Shown in pieces: positions 7,152 through 10,892 of a stretch of 10,892 nt of DNA (its first letter is position 1; every line of letters begins with the position of its first letter). Both the position numbers and the translations under genes were made by a program. Location of the stretch: NCBI GenBank assembly GCA_937931765.1, contig CALHAO010000293.1, positions 1 to 10,892 on the forward strand, read 5' to 3'. The notes beneath the pieces are model-generated. The model had not been told where the DNA came from, searched no databases, and saw nothing but the letters and a program-made list of their open reading frames with translations. The stretch comes from an uncultured Thiotrichaceae bacterium (GTDB taxonomy: Bacteria > Pseudomonadota > Gammaproteobacteria > Thiotrichales > Thiotrichaceae).

Positions 7152-8183
7152 TTAGCTATGCGAGGCTGCCTTACCCTTTTTATGCATTATGGAATGGATG
7201 AAGGCCGCAGCGATAAATCCTGCACCTACCAGTCCGGTTATTACCTCGGGTACATGGATGAATGTTTTCAAATACATCATCACTGCCAAGGCAACAATGG
7301 CATAAAATGCGCCATGCTCTAAATACACATATTCATCCAATGTTTCTTTATAGACAAACAATATGGTCAGTGAGCGCACAAACATTGCGCCGATACCTAA
7401 ACCAATCGCAATAATAAAAATATCGGTAGTGATAGCAAATGCACCAATAACACCATCGAAGCTAAAAGAAGCGTCGAGCACTTCCAGGTACAAAAACATA
7501 GCCGCACCACTTTTGGCGGTATTGTTTGCTGCCCGTGCCTGCTCATAGTTTTCCATGTACTCGGTGAGTTTCTCGATCGCAGTAAATACGGCAATACCCG
7601 CTAATCCTGAAATCAGGAAAGAGCTTGATTCTTCACCCGACAAGGCAAACAGTCCAATAGCTAACGTCAGGGTCACTGTTGCAATGTGTGCTGCAAAAGG
7701 AATTTTAGATGCCAAGTGCGAGAAGGAACCCTCAATCGACGGCATCCAATGTTCTTTCTCTTCATCAAAAAAGAAACTGAAACCCACCATCATCAGGAAA
7801 GCGCCACCAAAGGCCATGATCGAAACATGTGCCGAGGTCATCGCCGCCGCATAAGCGTCCGGCTGATTAACTGCGAGTGCCAGCGCACCCCACGGTGATA
7901 AACCGGAAACAATACTGACAATCAGTACAGGGAAAACAATCCGCATACCAAAAACAGCAATCAAAATACCCCAGGTTAAAAAGCGCCGCCGCCATACCTC
8001 ATCCATATCTTTCAACCCGGTGGCATTAACCACAGCATTATCAAACGATAATGAAATTTCCAATACGGCCAGTACGGAAATAAGGAAGACAGCTTCCCAG
8101 CCACCTATAAAAAATGCCGCGACAATGCCCGCCACTGTGACGAGAAAACTACCCTTAAAATATTTCAGAAGATCTGACATCAT
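7152..8183 (-). CDS. DUF475 family integral membrane protein, TerC-like
   Basis: The product is 343 residues from the ATG at 8183 (MMSDLLKY...). An in-frame TTG at 8198 gives a longer reading frame but has no ribosome site. It has about nine to ten hydrophobic segments. Two internally related signatures carry acidic residues in the membrane: LEISLSFDNAVVNATG (41-56) and LEVLDASFSFDGVIGAF (233-249). These are the hallmark of the TerC superfamily, but the spacing and the LDEYVYLEHGA segment (282-292) match the DUF475 branch and not classical plasmid-type TerC. It probably moves or senses a metal or small ion at the inner membrane and anchors the soluble Ter proteins. It is co-directional with the terZABD block 131 bp downstream and may be transcribed with it or from its own promoter. 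Confidence 0.85.
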   Translation of the reverse strand: MMSDLLKYFKGSFLVTVAGIVAAFFIGGWEAVFLISVLAVLEISLSFDNAVVNATGLKDMDEVWRRRFLTWGILIAVFGMRIVFPVLIVSIVSGLSPWGALALAVNQPDAYAAAMTSAHVSIMAFGGAFLMMVGFSFFFDEEKEHWMPSIEGSFSHLASKIPFAAHIATVTLTLAIGLFALSGEESSSFLISGLAGIAVFTAIEKLTEYMENYEQARAANNTAKSGAAMFLYLEVLDASFSFDGVIGAFAITTDIFIIAIGLGIGAMFVRSLTILFVYKETLDEYVYLEHGAFYAIVALAVMMYLKTFIHVPEVITGLVGAGFIAAAFIHSIMHKKGKAASHS

Positions 8184-8383
8184 GTTTTTTAGTACCAATG
8201 TATATAATACACATAGTCTACAGGGTAGATTTTTCGCCCATTTAATGCATATTATTTCAAGTAAATCAAATGCTTAAATAGCCACTTGGAATAATTAACT
8301 ATCAACTTATTGCGTCTTGGTTATATGTTGACCAAGCACTATAGCCCACCAAGGTAGTAATCAACAGCAAACATTACCCACTA
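8184..8383 (-). other. AT-rich intergenic region between tadA and the DUF475 gene, with a small hairpin
   Basis: This 200-bp stretch has no credible gene. It holds a 6-bp inverted repeat with a 9-base loop (8316-8321 with 8331-8336, CTTGGT/ACCAAG). This could be a weak end signal for tadA, but no T-run follows on the minus strand. The AT-rich stretch nearer the DUF475 start (about 8195-8280) probably contains its promoter, including a TATTATATAC run; I could not pair it convincingly with a -35 box. Confidence 0.35.
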
Positions 8384-8875
8384 TCAAGGTGAATCTATTG
8401 CGGCCTGCTTTTTAGCTTGTCTGCGTTCGCGGAAAAACGCCTGTAATTGTTCAGCACATTGCGCCTGTAAAATCCCCCCCTCTACTGCTACCTGATGGTA
8501 ATGACGCGGGTCTTTTAAAATATCAAACACACTGCCCGCCGCGCCGGTTTTAGGATCAAACGCACCGAACACCAGTTTATCCACCCGCGCATGCAACATC
8601 GCTCCGGCACACATCACACACGGCTCCAACGTGACGTACAACGTCGTTCCCGGCAGCCGGTAATTCTCCACCGCCGCGCCCGCGTTACGCATGGCCATAA
8701 TCTCCGCATGGGCTGAAGGGTCATGATGTGCTATGGGCTGATTCCAGCCCTCTCCCAAAACAAGACCGTCACGTACCAATACAGCGCCTACCGGCACCTC
8801 ACCTTCATCAGACGCCCGTTCCGCTAGCGCCAGCGCATAGTTCATCCAGTATTCATTATCCATAAACGGCGACAA
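8384..8875 (-). CDS. tadA: tRNA-specific adenosine deaminase TadA
   Basis: TadA converts adenosine 34 of the tRNA-Arg(ACG) anticodon to inosine and is essential in most bacteria. The 163-residue product matches E. coli TadA along its length. It has the zinc/catalytic HAE (56-58, within DPSAHAEIM) and PCVMC (85-89, within TLEPCVMCAGAM), plus the FGAFDPKTGAAGS stretch (103-115). All catalytic residues are present. Start choice: the TTG at 8875 has a GGAG site 4 bases upstream (8880-8883) and gives an N-terminus nearly as long as the E. coli one. The alternative ATG at 8863 (MDNEYWM) has no well-spaced ribosome site. Either is possible. It is divergent from the transglutaminase-like gene, with about 72 bp between the starts. 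It is a housekeeping gene and not functionally tied to the Ter genes. Confidence 0.95.
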   Translation of the reverse strand: MSPFMDNEYWMNYALALAERASDEGEVPVGAVLVRDGLVLGEGWNQPIAHHDPSAHAEIMAMRNAGAAVENYRLPGTTLYVTLEPCVMCAGAMLHARVDKLVFGAFDPKTGAAGSVFDILKDPRHYHQVAVEGGILQAQCAEQLQAFFRERRQAKKQAAIDSP

Positions 8876-8932
8876 TTTTCTCCATAGTCAACTACAATAA
8901 GGTGACATTAACCATTCGAATTATAAAACGTC

Positions 8933-8938
8933 AAGGAG
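8933..8938 (+). promoter_or_regulatory. Strong ribosome binding site of the transglutaminase-like gene
   Basis: AAGGAG lies 9 bases before the ATG at 8948 and fixes that start. This matters because it means the protein begins MPNEHDDK and has no upstream signal peptide. An upstream TATAAA (about 8922-8927) could be a -10 box, but no -35 at proper spacing was found; GTGACA (8903-8908) is about 14 bases away, which is too close. Confidence 0.75.
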
Positions 8939-8947
8939 CACCTCCCA

Positions 8948-10693
8948 ATGCCAAATGAGCACGATGACAAACTGAACGCTCGGTTAGAAGCTTTTGCAAC
9001 AGATACCCGTCGCTTCATGAATGAGCAGCCACCAAAAATGGATGCTGATGGCAATCCTGTTGACAGTGTGACCGCATTCTCAGCAGCTGACATCGCAGAA
9101 AACGATTTTGTTGATGCGCGTGACACCATGCGACAAATTCAACTGGCTGATGCACCACGTGTTACTGCCCGCGCTGCCTCCACCTCCACTGATAACCCGG
9201 CCAATCTGGTAGATACCTTACGCTATAAACGCCTGAATGAAATGGAAAGCGCCGGACTAAAATCAGCAAAATTAGCTGAAACACCGTGGTCAGATGACTA
9301 CTGGGCGATCTATAAAGGTATTCTTGGTGCGCGTTATGCAGATCCCAACTTTCCAGAATCAGAGAACTGGAAAACCAATGCAGACTATATTATTGCCAAC
9401 CCTGCCACTGCCATACTGGCCAGCCGCAGCGCGCATAATATTAACAAACTATCACCCGCAGAAAAATACGATGCCTTAGTCGGCGATGAAAGTGGCAGTC
9501 TGACGCAACGCATGTGGTCGGAAGGCAAACGTTATTTTGATGCCAACGGCAGTGTGGAAACCTGGATGGGTATCTGTCATGGTTGGGCACCTGTTGCGTA
9601 CATGTTGGATCGTCCGGTCAAGCCGGTGACGCTGCATACACCTGAAAATATACCGATTAAATTCTACCCTGCTGATATTAAAGCATTAGCATCATTATTA
9701 TGGGCAAACGCTGCGGCGCGTACCCGCTTCATCGGTGGCCGCTGTAATGATAAAGATCCGGCGACTGATCCGGACACAGGCCGCGTCATGTCAGAACGCT
9801 GTTTTGATACTAACCCTGGCACATGGCACATTGCTGCGGTTAATCAGATCGGTGTGTCTAAGCGTAGCATGGTGCTGGATGTTACCTTTGATTACGAGGT
9901 ATGGAATCAGCCGATGTATTCTTATGAATACACCTATTTCAACCCGCAAACCCGCAGTGCCACCAGCTCACTGGAAGCCGCGACCGTCGCCATTGATGAA
10001 TATACCAATGATAAATTCAAGCGCTTCCGTAGCGCTAAAACCAAATCGGTAGTTGGTATTTCGATGAAGGTGGACTACATCGTTGAAACCAATCCTCGCC
10101 AGCGCGAAAGCGATAGCCCTGCTCTGGACGCCGTACATTCCGTTGAATACGAATATGATCTGGAACTGGATGGTGATGGCGACATCATCGGTGGTGAGTG
10201 GTATCGCAACAAGCACCCTGACTTCCTGTGGACACCACCAAAAGGCGCTCAAGCTCAGACACAGCGCGATAGCCAGGTCAGCGGTAGCTGGACTGATGTA
10301 CGGCGTTCTGTCCCCGGAACATGGCAAAGTGTCGCGGCACTAGCTTCACGTGAACAAGGCTCACCCTTAGCTGCTATCGTCGAAAAGATGATTGAGTTTG
10401 CTAACGCTGATAGTAACACAAGTGGTGGCACTCCGACTCCGACTCCGACTCCGACTCCGACTCCGACTCCGACTCCGACTCCGACTCCAACTCCGACTCC
10501 GACTCCGACTCCGACTCCGACTCCGACTCCGACTCCGACTCCAACTCCAACTCCAACTCCAACTCCAACTCCAACTCCAACTCCAACTCCAACTCCAACT
10601 CCAACTCCAACTCCAACTCCAACTCCAACTCCTGCACCACCAGCCAATTTCATGTCATGGTTGCGGGAAATGATGCGACGTTGGTTTGGTTAA
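8948..10693 (+). CDS. Transglutaminase-elicitor-like protein (Phytophthora GP42/Pep-13 type) with C-terminal Thr-Pro repeat and amphipathic tail
   Basis: This 581-residue protein strongly recalls the transglutaminase elicitor family of Phytophthora cell walls, which has known homologues in marine Vibrio. These enzymes crosslink glutamine to lysine side chains. Layout: an acidic N-terminal region (1-80) without signal peptide or membrane segment; an enzyme domain (about 90-430); a linker; 34 Thr-Pro dipeptides (495-562); and a cationic tail (563-581). The likely nucleophile is Cys210 in WMGICHGWAP (206-215). NPGTWH (289-294) supplies His294, and the probable Asp is Asp311 or Asp315 in LDVTFDYE; this triad assignment is inferred. 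VWNQP (318-322) matches the first five residues of the 13-residue Pep-13 elicitor, including the Trp and Pro reported essential. Cys266 and Cys285 could form a disulfide. Secretion would need a route other than Sec/Tat signal peptides. It is alone on the plus strand, with hairpin 10728-10753 after the stop. Confidence 0.8.
   Translation: MPNEHDDKLNARLEAFATDTRRFMNEQPPKMDADGNPVDSVTAFSAADIAENDFVDARDTMRQIQLADAPRVTARAASTSTDNPANLVDTLRYKRLNEMESAGLKSAKLAETPWSDDYWAIYKGILGARYADPNFPESENWKTNADYIIANPATAILASRSAHNINKLSPAEKYDALVGDESGSLTQRMWSEGKRYFDANGSVETWMGICHGWAPVAYMLDRPVKPVTLHTPENIPIKFYPADIKALASLLWANAAARTRFIGGRCNDKDPATDPDTGRVMSERCFDTNPGTWHIAAVNQIGVSKRSMVLDVTFDYEVWNQPMYSYEYTYFNPQTRSATSSLEAATVAIDEYTNDKFKRFRSAKTKSVVGISMKVDYIVETNPRQRESDSPALDAVHSVEYEYDLELDGDGDIIGGEWYRNKHPDFLWTPPKGAQAQTQRDSQVSGSWTDVRRSVPGTWQSVAALASREQGSPLAAIVEKMIEFANADSNTSGGTPTPTPTPTPTPTPTPTPTPTPTPTPTPTPTPTPTPTPTPTPTPTPTPTPTPTPTPTPTPTPTPTPTPAPPANFMSWLREMMRRWFG
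10430..10633 (+). repeat. Hexanucleotide tandem repeat (ACTCCN)34 encoding (Thr-Pro)34
   Basis: There are 34 perfect 6-base units, differing only at the third base of the proline codon. The order is nine ACTCCG, one ACTCCA, eight ACTCCG, fifteen ACTCCA and one ACTCCT. The block arrangement points to growth by replication slippage or unequal exchange. Unit length keeps the frame, so copy-number change would lengthen or shorten the linker without breaking the protein. Thr-Pro linkers are typical of extended spacers in secreted or surface enzymes. Confidence 0.97.
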
Positions 10694-10727
10694 ATTTGGC
10701 GGTAGGTAACTGTTCAGGTTATCAAGT

Positions 10728-10753
10728 AGAGTGAGGCATGACCGCCTCACTCT
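10728..10753. terminator. Perfect 10-bp hairpin, probable bidirectional terminator
   Basis: AGAGTGAGGC (10728-10737) pairs exactly with 10744-10753 around a 6-base loop (ATGACC). It sits 34 bp after the stop of the plus-strand transglutaminase-like gene and 20 bp after the stop of the convergent minus-strand gene. That is where a shared terminator is expected. The plus side has only a short TCTTGT after the stem, so it is not a textbook U-tract. Confidence 0.65.
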
Positions 10754-10773
10754 TGTACACCATCGTATCCAAG

Positions 10774-10892
10774 TTAGGTTAGCCACTGCTCTAATACTTT
10801 CTCTAGTTTCGCAAGCTGCTCTCGATGCTTTTCTTCATCCTTGCGCAATTTCTGTATGTTGATTAACTTCCAACGTATAGCGGGTAATTCAG
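10774..10892 (-). CDS. 3' end of an unidentified gene (C-terminal 39 residues)
   Basis: On the minus strand, an open frame enters from the right edge and ends at TAA (10774-10776). The last 39 residues are charged and probably helical, including PAIRWKLINIQKL and EQLAKLEKVLEQWLT at the end. There is no stop in the visible frame, and the convergent hairpin just beyond fits a real gene end. I do not recognise the family from this short piece, and no function is proposed. Confidence 0.55.
   Translation of the reverse strand, partial: ELPAIRWKLINIQKLRKDEEKHREQLAKLEKVLEQWLT

Noticed and set aside
9968..10327. 119-residue minus-strand frame inside the transglutaminase-like gene
   Set aside because: Antisense shadow; the sense frame has conserved enzyme motifs throughout.
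10430..10633. CRISPR-like or integron-like repeat
   Set aside because: Units are 6 bp and contiguous with no spacers; it is a coding microsatellite.
10255..10653. Long minus-strand and alternate-frame reading frames over the repeat (Val-Gly, Leu-Arg and Glu-Leu dipeptide runs)
   Set aside because: They are automatic products of a 6-base repeat without stops in any frame; the +frame with a catalytic domain and strong ribosome site explains the region.

Overview
The window looks like chromosomal DNA of a Gammaproteobacterium, possibly marine. The evidence is the E. coli-like TadA, the moderate base composition, strong AAGGAG-type ribosome sites, and a gene resembling the Phytophthora 'elicitor' transglutaminases, a family whose known bacterial relatives are in marine Vibrio. 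The species cannot be named from the sequence.

From about 8875 down to 1, every gene lies on the minus strand. Read in the direction of transcription they are: tadA (tRNA adenosine deaminase); a DUF475/TerC-like membrane protein; a Ter block of TerZ-like, TerA, TerB and TerD; a perfect 14-bp hairpin; a three-gene 'metabolite' block of phosphoribosyltransferase-TRSP protein, HAD phosphatase and StiP/PELOTA-type phosphoribosyltransferase-like protein; and a ClC-family chloride channel that runs off the left edge. This is a compact Ter stress-response locus of the kind associated with tellurite, phage and colicin resistance. TerD-family calcium-binding proteins, TerA, TerB and a TerC-like membrane protein are thought to form a membrane-linked sensing complex. 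The PRTase/HAD/StiP set is predicted in the literature to make or process a nucleoside-like metabolite. The ATP-grasp and HpcH/HpaI (CitE-like) partners often seen in such modules are not in the window.

The right part (8948-10693, plus strand) is divergent from tadA. It encodes a 581-residue transglutaminase-elicitor-like protein with a GICHGWAP catalytic region and a VWNQP motif matching the core of the oomycete Pep-13 elicitor. It ends in 34 Thr-Pro dipeptides, encoded by a hexanucleotide tandem repeat, and a 14-residue strongly amphipathic cationic tail. A perfect 10-bp hairpin follows, then the 3' end of an unidentified convergent minus-strand gene.

The observations most worth following are the bacterial Pep-13-like transglutaminase with its repeat and tail, the ClC protein that has lost both key glutamates, and the hairpin that splits the Ter operon just before the PRTase start codon.
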